Assembly: GCF_020740795.1 (NCBI RefSeq) | Contig: NC_067282.1 | Coordinates: forward strand, 131,311,132 to 131,375,131 | DNA length: 64,000 bases | Reading direction: 5' to 3' | Origin: Apus apus | Taxonomy: Eukaryota; Chordata; Aves; Apodiformes; Apodidae | Shown here: one piece after another, positions 23,610 to 33,945 of the stretch | Position numbering within the stretch: the first letter of the stretch is position 1 | Layout: every line of letters begins with the position of its first letter | Program-made: the position numbers and the translations under genes | The notes under the pieces: model-generated | Database searches by the model: none | What the model was told of the DNA's origin: nothing | Seen by the model: only the letters and a program-made list of their open reading frames with translations

Positions 23610-26600
23610 CTACTGAGTGAATGATCAGACCCAGCAGTGCTCCCTGCATAGAGTGCTCCAAGGAGGATGAAGAATTAGGGTGTTGCACCACAAATTTGTG
23701 AGATTTGTGAGCTGGGGGAAAATACTGACGCATGAACCAATAACAAGAATTCCCCACCTTGAAAAAAAACCCTGTTTTAAATGGGGGTTGGATGTGACAC
23801 CAGTAAACTACTTACTGGATGTAAGAAGGCAAGATACATGCTGTCAAAGAAAACCTTAATCCAGTGAGGATGTGCACAGATCTGTAAAGACACGTGTGCT
23901 TGTGGATGGAGCCTCATACCGGTACACAAGTCTTTTGAAGATTTTAGACTATAGAAAAGGAAGAGAAGGGACAAGAAAAGCACTAGGAAGGAAACCTTAA
24001 TCCCAAGAACAACCAGTTTATAATGTACATATATGAAACCTTCTCACAAACTTGTTTTTGCTATTCTCTTTGTTCTTACTTAGTTGTGTCTGAAGTAGAC
24101 ACAAAAAAATGAAACCTGTCAAAAGCCAAGTGCTCAATGAGAAGCAACTACAGGTAAAGCCAGGAAGGAGTTTTTCACAGCTCTGATTTCCAATAACTTA
24201 CTTGTAAGGCATCGAACTACCCAATTATCCTAAAATAGTCATCCAATTTGTTTCTCTGTGGGGAAGCTTGGTGGGCTTGGGTCATAAGGATCAGGAAATT
24301 ATTCTTTGTTGAAAGCGTATATCTTGTGCTCTCATGTTTCCCAACTGACAGACCACAAAAGCAAGGAATGAGACTGAGAAAAAGCCTTTACAAAACAACA
24401 GGGAAACTGTTTTCAACAAAGAAATGAATCTGTTGAATTCATGTTAAATACAGACCTTACAAAGCAAAGTACCCATTTTTGCTGCAGCAGGTTTGCTAGG
24501 GTGACCTAAAACATCTATTAAAAAGCTTTGAAGATCTGTTGTACACTGGTGTTTTAGTGTTTATTCCCAAGCTTTTCCAAAACTCCATGAGAATTGAAAA
24601 ACTCTTCTGTTTTCCCATGCAAACTTCTTAATATGGAAACCTCAGCAACAATACTTTGTTCTGGCTTTTTTCCTTCTCCATTTTGAAGTGTGCTTTTGAA
24701 ACCCCTCTAGGCATATATTTGCATTTTCCAAAAGCTTTGGAAATCTGCCTCCAACTTACGAAAATGGAGCTTAAGCTCTGGAATTACCCGAGTCCTTTTG
24801 AAATTTTGCATTCTTTGTATTTTATAGTATATTAGACTTGATTTTGCTGCTTCAGGGGACAGGTAATTCCCGTATTTTTTGATGGAGATGAAGTACTGTG
24901 AGGTAAGAAAAGCAGAGGTTTTAGAATTTATTGACAAGGACGAAATATGAAAGGAGTTTAGTATTTATTTTTATGTGCATGATAGAAATCTGTGCATAAT
25001 AAAAAAGTAGGCATGTCTTTTGGCATACTTTTGCCAGCTTTACTGAAGAATAGCAAAACTGAAATTGACTATAATTATAAAAGTATTTAAATAGATTTCA
25101 ATATATTGCTCATAGAGCCATCTCATACACTGGAAATTATCATTGTGCTAAATCATAAGCAATATTACCATGAGAGGCCCTTCAAATATTAATGGTTTTT
25201 GAGCTTCATGGAGGAACATCCTAGTATCTTAAAGCTTTGTATCACATCTGGAGAGAGAGTTTCCTCTGTTTTACAGGAAAATCAAACAAACATGCATTGG
25301 AATCACAAAGATTTTACAACCTTTCTGTGTATTATAAAAGAATATTCTTGTCTAAATGTCCTTGATCAGAGGAGGACACAGATTTCCAGACACAAAGCAA
25401 ATTAACTCCTGTTAAATACTGCTCCTGTTTCAAGTGCACGTTTCCATGTTTCCAAATTAAAATATTTTTCTTGTCATTCACTCCTAGTTAAGTCAACTAT
25501 TTTTGTCCCTGTCATTGGATATTTTTCTAAGGTGTGAAGTTTTTCTGCACTAAACTAGCTCTTCAACAGAAGACCCATTAGCTTGCTCTTCAGACTATTT
25601 CTTTGTCCTTGCCACCATTTAGCTTCTCTAGGGAAGACAAATGCAAGTTCCTATAGGGATGTTTAGTTGTTTTAACTGATATCTGCCTGTATTTTACCAG
25701 AGCTATAGTAAGCTATTTTCTGTCTTTAAATTGATTGAAATTTATACTGACACTTCTTGCTACAATTTAACAAAAAGATGATGTGAAACCCACGCATAAA
25801 ACTTAATAGGCAACACATTTAATTGTAATTCACATTCAAATTAAGTCTCTAAGGACTAATATCAGTAACTTCTCCCCCCATATCATAGGAAATTTAGATA
25901 TCCGCTTATCTACATTTTGGTTTTGGAATTGTCAAGGTTTGCACCTTTCTTGCTTTTCTTTATAACCATGACACCTACAAACTTACTTTTTCTGTAAAGA
26001 AAGCCAAGACTCTTATGAAGTAATAAATAAAAAGGAATAAATAAAAATACTTTTAAAAATAGGTTTTACAACTGACCATGCCAAATAACTATTGATGACT
26101 AAACAGACCAGTTAAAACTTTGAAACCTGCTTCATAGGTGTTCACTGGATCTTATAATTTCATAGCTAATACACAGAGGTGAGGTCCAATAATAATATTT
26201 CACTCTTCTGAAGCAAACTCCCCTTCCCCCCTATAGATTTAAAAAAATTCCTCTAACTCAAGTGCACTGAGATCTCTGTGAAGGAAGGACATGACTCTCT
26301 ATTAATCAAGGAAAAACAGAGGAAGAGAGACACTTATTGATTAACAGATAGAATCAGGTTTACCTGATCCCCATTCCTGTGCATTAAACAGAAGAGAGCA
26401 ATACTCATGAGCCAGAACTGTAACTATCCCTGCATATATTCATACTGTGCTTAGGATGAAACCATGAACTGGAAGTGTTACCAGGAAATACTTCTGGTAC
26501 TGACAACAAAAAGAAGAGTATAGGATCACCCTGGTTACATGTTCAAGGCTAGTTCCCCAGTTAACATGAGTTAACATAGGTGGCCAGGTCAGGAAGAAGA

Positions 26601-29600
26601 GGGAGGAAGTTGGTAGGGATTTTTTTTCTTTGGGTTTCTTCCATGGAACTGAGTCTTGAAATCTGTAAGTGTCTGGGAGCATCCAGAATCTGCTGCTTGA
26701 AATGAAATCTTGGAATTTCAGTCTTCTGGCTTTCAACTGTTTTAAGACAGAGATCACATTTATCTGTATATCTAACACAGCATGTCACTCATACTCACTA
26801 CACAGCAAGAAGGCAAGATCCAGAAAACCCAGAGGAGAAACAAGCAGAGTTATTGCTCTTCTGCTCCAAGAAATAAATATTAACTGAAGAGAATAACAAA
26901 ACTATGAAGAAAGAGCTTGAAGAATGCACTTAACTCAAACTCTAACCTGATGTTTGTTTGCTTCCCTTGAATTTCAGACAGCAGCTCTACTTAACAAAAA
27001 AAATATACCAAAACAAACCCTTGAAATATTCATCTTACAGTTAAGCAAACACATGGCAGGACATAAATTAACCCCACTCAAAACAAGCTTGTTTTTCTGC
27101 TTGTTGAGTATCAGTTCAGATTTATTTGCTGTGGACCAAATTCAACAAAGGACTTAAGTACATGCATAACTTTGATCATGCAAGCAGTCCCATTGAGACT
27201 ATTCACATGCTTAAGTATATGTACATGGTTAAGTAATTTGCTGAATCCAGATCGACTTTATTTTTTTCTCAAGAAAGTGTGTGCAGAAACAGAGTTGTTT
27301 TACTCTGACCATGAAGAGTTTACTGCAAATACATGACACTGGAAGCTGCATTGATTACTTGTAACTGGTCACACAGAGCTGTTTCTGTTCTCAATAAGCC
27401 TGATCTTTTAGTCTGGTTTAAATTTAAGGAGCCCACCAAGACACTGGATTTCTCAAGGTGAAATGACAGTGGAAAGGGCAGTGGTAGCTGCAGATAGATC
27501 AAGGAGAGAAGGAAATTAAGGAATCTCAGAAACATTCTCTTCCTGCTTTTGGTCAAAAAGGCATAATTCTTGGAAAACTTACATAACCAAAAGGCATGTG
27601 GGTCTATTTTCTCCTTTTTGTCCTCATTAAGAACATATGTGTAAGACTCTGCATGTGTGCAGCATAAGGAATTCCCTGTGTAACGCCCAGCACTAGCATC
27701 AAAGGGGTGTCTTACTCCTTTCCTGGGATACTTTAATTACCTCTTTGGCAAAAATGAAGCAGGATCCTCAGGGGAAATCTGCCTCCCACAACTACAACCA
27801 GTGATACAGATCATAAAACATCTCTAGGTAGATCCTCAGGATTTCCACATAATTGTAAGAACGTGCTTGAAAGTTTTACTGAATTACAGTCCCTACCCTC
27901 CTCCAGCAATGTGCGAAGGAAGGATCGACTGAAGGTGAATGAAACACAAGTTATTTAGGATTACATATAACCTAACTAAGTTAGGAAGTGATTGGGATGG
28001 GCACTAAATGCCAGGAACTGTTACAGCAAGAGTCATCCTACAATGGCACGAAGTCCTGTCCTTGGCTGTACAATAGAGCATCACTCCATAATACCTTGCT
28101 ATTTTTTGGCCAAACAAGGCAATTTGTTATTTCAGTACAGCTCAAAGAGCAACCGTGTTACACAGGGGAGAGGGAGCAGTATTTGTACAACTTTAGCACT
28201 ATTGTATGTCTGGATTTGAGTGTAATTTCCCTCCTTTTTGCTTAAATGACCATTGTCATCTTCCCTGTTGGAGGCAGCCTTGGTCAAATTCTACATGTTT
28301 ATGCAATTCCAGTAATGTAGAGATTTGACTTCCTCTTATTGCCACCACCTCACCTTCCCAAAGAGTTTTGATATGAAAACTACTCTCAGAAATGTATTTC
28401 ATGCCCTCCCTGGACACTGACTTACCAACCTGTGCAAAAGGCATTGTCAAAATTTCACAAACATGATTTTGAAGCAGAGGAAGAGCGTTATCTTCAGTGG
28501 TTTCATAAATAAATTACAAAAGAGAAGTAGGAAAAAGAAGATACTAGAATACTGAAAATGCTAATATTCTTTCTAATTACAAAAGCTCTGTCACAGCCAG
28601 CAAGTGAATTACCATGCCAACAGTGAGCATCAACATTTTATGCCTCGTTATGCATGTTCTGAACATCCTCACCAGAAATGTCTTCATTATGGCCATTAGT
28701 TTCTTCCCTATAAAAGGGTGATTTTCATTCACTAATGTAAACTTTCTTACAGGAAATTATATGGCAAGTGTGTAAAAAATATTTGTTGGGTTTGAGAAAC
28801 GAATCCACAGGCTAGCTTTCACTAGAAAATGTGGTTTGATATTCTGGCTCCCAGTTCTGCTAAACACCTGGAGCTAAACAATACAACCTCAATGACTTAT
28901 CAAGTACTTGTTTTCAGTAAACGATTAACCCCTTGAAAAAGGCTTTTCTCCTTCTAGCAATAACTTCTCAGGTCATATAGTTTCAGTAGTTTCCCAGATG
29001 CCTCTCCTCCCTTCATAAGAGTCTTTGAGAAGCCTGGATTTTGAGAAAGGATCTTCCATGAGTTTTATACCTCCCACTGTATTTACAGGCTTAATGAAAA
29101 AAGGAAGCCTTCTGAGCACAGTACTTCCTGGGCTCTTTAGAGGAATATTTGGTAAAATACTTGCAACAGTCAGTCTACCTGGAAAACACACCCCTTTTTC
29201 CTACTTATAAATTATTTGCCAACACTCTTTAAAGTCACAGTAAAAAGTACTTAGTGCAAACAAATGCCATCTGGTAGATTGCAAAAGAACTGGTCATCAG
29301 CATCATTCCTTTCTCCTGGATGTAACCCTGCAGTGTTGGGTTCTTGCAGTTTCTTGTGTGTGTGTAGCTGCCCAAGTAAACCTCATGCTCCCTAGCAGAT
29401 TCACCTACTCTTTGCAATTTCTTCCTAACAATTTCTAACATCCTGTTGTGCTTAAGGTCCTTCTCACAAGACTGCCTAGTACCTCTTCCCATCTAAAAGA
29501 CCATAAAAGAGGTGCAGGCACAGGTCAGAACTGGAGGTGATAATCTTCTCTGTTTGGAAGACTTCTCCAGCAGTAACTTTGTACCTTGCCAGGTGTGCTT

Positions 29601-30308
29601 AGAAAAACCACACCCAGTGGTATAAAGCCATGAAGTAAGATGTGGTCATGACCCAAGACCCAGACCTATTGTAGAAACATCCCGGAACCCATATATTGCA
29701 AATACAGGTTTGCATTTAAATTGAGTAAGTGTATGCTCTTGAAAACGTTCTTCATGTAGCATCAACGCAGAGTCACACGGAAGCAAAACCTTGCTCTCAT
29801 GCAAAGGATGAGGACTTCAAACAAAGAAATAAAACAAAACAGAGAAAGTGTGCTACATGCAAAAGCCCACAAGAGGAATCGTACGGAAATACTGTTCCAA
29901 TGGTGATAACACAACCAACTGGAAAAGTTCTCTTGAAGAGACACGGTGGTTTTGGAGAAGCCACCATGGTGCCCAGGGAAGAGCTGGGAATGACAACTGC
30001 CACTCTGCTGCTGGGAGCTGAGAGCAGACCCAGCACAAATGTTTGCAGACAGCGAAAAATGCCTGTAAATCAGCGTTCTGAAGTTCATTTTCAAATAGGT
30101 TTACCGGGTTTGTTTTTCGTTGTTTTTTTTTTAATCCGTGCTTTTTTCCTATTTCAAGTTGCATAAACACAGAAATTATTAAAACTTCTCATTCAAAACT
30201 TTCCGTCCAAAACAGCTGCCTGCTTAGGAGGTTGGGTTTTTTTGTTTGTTTTGTGTTTTTTTTTTTCTCTTGAGTTGGTTTGGGTCTTGTAGTTGTTGGT
30301 TGTTTTTT

Positions 30309-30319
30309 CCCCCCCCCCC
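30309..30319. repeat. C11 homopolymer
   Basis: Eleven consecutive C sit between T-rich DNA and 'ttttccgggg'. The C run and nearby T runs mark the upstream edge of the promoter region and are error-prone in sequencing. Confidence 0.8.
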
Positions 30320-30490
30320 TTTTCCGGGGAATTTTCCATCCTCAAAACCCAAAGCAGAAAACAATAGAAAACACTGACTGCCGGCTTTCCACATTTCGGT
30401 TAAAAATAAGCGCCGACGGCTTTCTTGCTTCTCCCAGAAACAATAGCAAAAAATAACATAAAAAAAAATTAAAATCCCTGGGAAAACAAA

Positions 30491-30524
30491 CCAACCAACC
30501 ACCCACCCACCCCCCCCAACCCCA
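30491..30524. repeat. C-rich (CCAA)n/(CCCA)n tract
   Basis: Units of ccaacc change into ccca units and then an eight-base C run. The - strand is therefore a G-run array that could form a quadruplex at the promoter's upstream edge. Confidence 0.75.
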
Positions 30525-30594
30525 GCTCCACATCCCAGCCAGGGCTCTCAGTATGATCCTTCCTGCGGGACCGGCGCTGCGGGAAGGGAGGGAC

Positions 30595-30657
30595 CCCGGG
30601 CTGCCTCCCTCCCGGGCTGCCCCCCCTCCCGGGCTGCCTCTCTCCCTCCCTCCCGGG
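30595..30657. repeat. Imperfect tandem repeat with CCCGGG units
   Basis: Four CCCGGG hexamers (30595, 30611, 30628, 30652) start units of roughly 16-24 bp of the form cccgggctgcctccct. The C runs give the - strand closely spaced G runs with quadruplex potential. Copy number may vary, and short-read assemblies may collapse it. Confidence 0.75.
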
Positions 30658-30710
30658 CGCCGCTCTCCCGCCGGCCCCGCACGCCTCCCCGCCCGCTCCC
30701 CGGCTCTCCT

Positions 30711-30719
30711 GGGGCGGGC
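30711..30719 (+). promoter_or_regulatory. GC box (SP/KLF site)
   Basis: GGGGCGGGC on the + strand, about 60 bp upstream of the ZNF143-like site. It matches the SP1/KLF consensus. A reverse-oriented copy lies at 30687-30694. Confidence 0.6.
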
Positions 30720-30774
30720 GGCTTTGCGGCAAGGCCGTCCCGCCTCCCCGTTACAGGGCTGCGGCTTTAAGAGC

Positions 30775-30789
30775 TCCCACAATGCCGCG
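30775..30789 (+). promoter_or_regulatory. ZNF143/STAF-type (SBS) promoter motif
   Basis: TCCCACAATGCCGCG fits the core of the ZNF143 binding site (CCCAYAATGC followed by a GC-rich end). This motif is typical of CpG-island promoters and usually sits close to transcription starts. Here it is about 300 bp upstream of the splice donor, so it probably lies at or just before the start of exon 1. Identification is by motif only. Confidence 0.55.
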
Positions 30790-30799
30790 CTGGCGTCCC

Positions 30800-31091
30800 A
30801 GTTCCGTTACATGCCTCTCCCGGGGCAGGGGAGCGAGGCAGCGGCAGGAAGGAGGAGGCGGGGGCGGCCGCTGCGGGGCGGAGGGCACGCACCGCCCTCC
30901 TTCTTTCCCTCCCTCCGTCCCCGGGGCGGCGGGCGCGGGGGAGGAGCGGGCGGCCCGGGAGGGCCGGGCCGAGCCGCGGGCGCCGCGCCGCCCCCTGCGG
31001 GGCGTGAGGCGGGGCCGGCGGCCGTTGGGGCCGTTGGCGCTGCCCGCCGAGCCGCCGCGGGACGGGTGGCCCCACCGCCGGCGGGGCAGCG
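30800..31091 (+). other. Putative first exon, donor at 31092
   Basis: A strong donor, GCAGCG|GTAAGT, lies at 31091/31092 inside the CpG island, downstream of the ZNF143-like site. The start of the exon is unknown; 30800 is a guess from the motif position. Two + strand frames are open up to the donor. One has an ATG at 30782 and would leave one base over; the other is open from 30553 and would leave two. Both encode low-complexity Pro/Arg/Gly/Ala sequence, as any GC-rich DNA would. The exon may thus be 5' UTR or carry an N terminus, and I cannot decide. A weaker donor, AAAA|gtaagg, at 31627 could be an alternative. I do not recognise the gene. Confidence 0.55.
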
Positions 31092-31140
31092 GTAAGTGCC
31101 CGGCCGGCTCCCGGCGCGGCTCCGTCCCGCTGCAGCCCGC

Positions 31141-31158
31141 CCTCCTCCTCCTCCTCCT
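31141..31158. repeat. (CCT)6 microsatellite
   Basis: Six CCT units continue into cttcttctct just inside the presumed first intron. An 11-base C run follows at 31192-31202. Confidence 0.8.
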
Positions 31159-31339
31159 CTTCTTCTCTGGCTGCCCTGCTCGCTCTCTTCTCCCCCCCCC
31201 CCGCCCGCCCGCCGCAGCCCCTCTCCCGCAGCCCACCGGGCTCCGCGTCCCGCCCCGCTCCGCTTCTCCTCCTCGGCGTCGTCCGGCTCGTCCCCGCTGC
31301 AGGGCTGGTGACCCTTCGCTCCCCTTCTCCCCGCTGGCT

Positions 31340-31860
31340 GCCCTCGACAACTTTCCCGTCCGTGTTTCCCTTTTTTTTCCCGTTCCCCTTCCTTTTCACA
31401 TTGTTGGCGTCTCGGGGTTTGTTTGTGGGTTTTTTTTTGTTGGGGTTGTTGGTCTTTTTTTTTTTTCCCTTCTCGTCTCTCCCGTTCCCCCTCCCGCCTC
31501 TCCCCTGCCCTCTCGCTCTCGCTCCTGCCCTTTCGCTTCTCCCTTCGCTACTTCCCCGGCTCCCGCCAGCTTTTCCTCTCCCCGGCCGTCTTGTCTCTCT
31601 CCCTCCTTCGGGCATCGCGGGGAAAAGTAAGGGGTATTTCTCTGTGTCCTTGGGAAAGGCAGTTCATAAGCTACTTTTTTTTTTTTTTTACTGCGGGAAA
31701 ATCTTTGTAGTATTTTTTTTCTTTCCACTCCCTCTTACAGTCCCCGAGAAGAAAATTAAACCTTTTTTCCTTTTTTTTTTTTTTTTCCCTCCTTTGCGAC
31801 GTGGACTGTTGCGGGTTTGTGTTTTGTTTTTTTTTTTTTGTCTTTTCCCCCCCTTCCTCT
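31340..31860. repeat. Pyrimidine-dominated low-complexity tract
   Basis: About 500 bp in which the + strand is mostly C and T. It includes T runs of 8-16 near 31370, 31430, 31460, 31680, 31770 and 31825, and a C/T-mixed section at roughly 31460-31610 with very few purines. It begins right after the CpG island in the presumed first intron. The opposite strand is purine-rich (GA-rich). Long open frames across it are composition artefacts rich in F, P, S and L (K, E, R on the reverse strand). Confidence 0.8.
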
Positions 31861-33928
31861 CTAGACAGTCCCCATTTGTTTCATGATAAATCTCTCTTAT
31901 TCCTGCCCCAACTCCTCCTCTTCTCTTTCTCCCCCCCCAGTTAAAAAAAAAAACAAAACATAAATAAAAGATTAAATAAAATCTGTTTGGGGAATGTATG
32001 AGGTTTTGTGTACGTGTGTGAAAGAGTGAGAGACCACTGAGGGGAGAAGCTGAAGCCAGTATAGTCCAGTGGGACAAACTAGAGGCATGAGCTTGAAAGT
32101 GTAGGATAGGGCAGCTCTGAAGTATTGTTGGGAAGGTCCGGTCCAGGGTCTGGTCTGGGGTTGTAGTAGTTCGGTGTGTGCCAAGCTAGTTTCTGTTAAG
32201 CAAACCCGGCGTTTTAATATGCCAGCGGAGCAGTGTGCTAAATTGCAGATCAAGTATTGCTCGTGGGTTGGCATCGGTGTGGAAAACCAGAAGCAGGGGG
32301 AAGGTTACAGATTTCGGTGTCCCCTTTAGAGTTGCACCTGTCGCACTTTCCATCCCCAAACTGCGGATGTCTCGGAGGTTGACACGTTAACAAAGTGATT
32401 GGAAACTGCTTTACATCCGTGTCAAAAAAGTGCTGTCGCCTACTTTTATGAAGTCCGTTTCGGACCTCACAAGCATCTGCCTCAGCTCTAGTCAGCATCA
32501 CACATTAAAATTAAGTATGTGCTGGGCTGTGCAGAGCGAGTAAATCAATTGCCTAATGATTTCTGCAGAGACACCTGTTTAAAGGCTTTCAAGCTCCCTG
32601 TTAATTGTGTTTGGTAGTGGTACGAGCACGTTAAGTGTTGTAAAAGTGAAGAGCGATGTCTTCTTCAGTGGAGAATACATAGTTCGTGAATAGTGTCAAC
32701 TTTTTGGGTCAGAAGGAAATAGTGTGGATCTTGGTTGTTTTATGTTACCTCTTTTGATAGATACCATTCCAGAAGACCACAAGGTTATGTGGCTAATTAG
32801 CAAATTAAGTAAGCCCTACTATTTCCCCCCTTTTCTTTAAGCAAGAGAGAAAATACCGTTTCAGATCAAGTTTTGTTTGATGTTATCTAGTCAGAAAATA
32901 GGCTGGACATTAAACTAGAAGTACTTCTCTTTATGTCTTGTAGTAAAAACTTATTTGATATTTGATGCATTGCTGAGGGAACTGAAGTGACTGTTTGGCA
33001 TTGATAGTGTTTATTTGTATGCCCTTCAGGACAACTGAGAGAGTTAAGGTTGTTCACTTCTTATACTTCAAGTAATCTCTTCTTCCCTCTCCTGCCCTAT
33101 CCCCACCAGCCCAACAGGATTTTATCAGTTGTTTGAATTAATTTCTTTTTATCTCTCCTGGAGATGAAAAATTTTGGGATAGGAAGAAATAGAAGGAGAA
33201 AAATAGCGAGTCATATTAGCAAGAAGTTTAGGTCTTTTAAAACTGTACCTTGGGCGGATTCTGGAAACACCACCAATAATTCTAAAAGAGGCAAATTGGG
33301 TTGATTAGCATAACTTTTAAAAATCCTTTGGAGGGGAGCCCTGAAAAGGAACATGTTGGATAGAAGATTTAGTTGCTGAAATGCAGATCTGAGGATGATG
33401 GGTTCTGTTCCTGCTTCTGCCATCGTATGGCAGTATGACCTCTGCCTAAGCTGCCTTCCTGGCTGCTCCTCATAGGATGTGGAGATTTTCCTGAGTCTCT
33501 GTTGAGTGCTTATACACATGATTTAAAGAATAATTACCTGTAGATATATTACTCCTCGGTTAGTTGTGGTTTTGAGTGCTGGTTGGGTGGTAGTTTTGCT
33601 TGTGCTAATATCCATTCTTTGAAAGTTGCAAAGCAGATCTCTCAATTGCCACCATTTCTTTTGAGCAGCATAAGGTTTTTGCATTGCTGTCATGGTTTTG
33701 AGACTAGAGTTATTTTTATTCCCTGTATATCTCTGACAATATTGGTGCATGCTGCTTCTATGGTGCTGTAAGTCTACTCAAGCTGAATTTGAAGGGCACT
33801 GCTGGCCTCTCCAGAAATAAGCTCTATTAAATTGAACTGCAGGGTGGAAAACTGTCTTCTGGGGTCTGGGGTGAGGACCCCTCTCAGCATGATGCATGCA
33901 GTTTCTGTTTGGTTTTGTTGTGGCTTTA

Positions 33929-33945
33929 TTTTTTTTTTTTTTTTT
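33929..33945. repeat. T17 homopolymer
   Basis: Seventeen T after 'ggctttа'-like sequence in the presumed intron. A simple slippage tract; no element recognised beside it. Confidence 0.8.

Larger units (their letters stand above)
23601..30539. other. Gene-free AT-rich stretch upstream of the CpG island
   Basis: No supported gene. The + strand is slightly A-rich. A 145-codon frame at 29729-30166 overlaps equally long frames on the other strand, and its hydrophobic end comes from a T tract, so I do not call it. From about 30120 the sequence turns into T runs, an 11-base C run (30309-30319) and then a C-rich repeat leading into the CpG island. Confidence 0.55.
30540..31340. promoter_or_regulatory. 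CpG-island promoter
   Basis: About 800 bp of very GC-rich sequence dense in CpG, against an AT-rich background on both sides. It contains GC boxes (ggggcgggc at 30711-30719; reverse-oriented ccccgccc at 30687-30694; more near 30856 and 31004), no TATA box, and a ZNF143/STAF-like site. This is the structure of a broadly active housekeeping-type promoter with dispersed start sites. A strong + strand donor at 31092 and the base-composition change downstream indicate transcription to the right. I cannot exclude divergent transcription to the left. The long open frames seen on both strands here are a by-product of GC richness. Confidence 0.88.

Noticed and set aside
29761..29773. atcaacgcagagt, identical to part of a common cDNA-synthesis adapter
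   Set aside because: Only 13 bases match, the flanks differ from the adapter, and the surrounding sequence is continuous genomic-looking DNA. Coincidence is more likely than contamination.
29729..30166. 145-codon open frame on the + strand near the CpG island
   Set aside because: Frames of 79-110 codons are open on the other strand over the same bases. The hydrophobic C terminus is produced by a T tract, no domain is visible and there is no promoter or splice evidence.
30342..31630. Long open frames on both strands across the CpG island (up to 282 codons)
   Set aside because: GC-rich DNA has few stop codons. The frames overlap on both strands and encode low-complexity P/R/G/A sequence, so length is not evidence of coding.
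31308..32077. Open frames of 110-192 codons in the pyrimidine tract
   Set aside because: Their composition (F/P/S/L or K/E/R runs) follows directly from the C/T tracts. No domain is seen.
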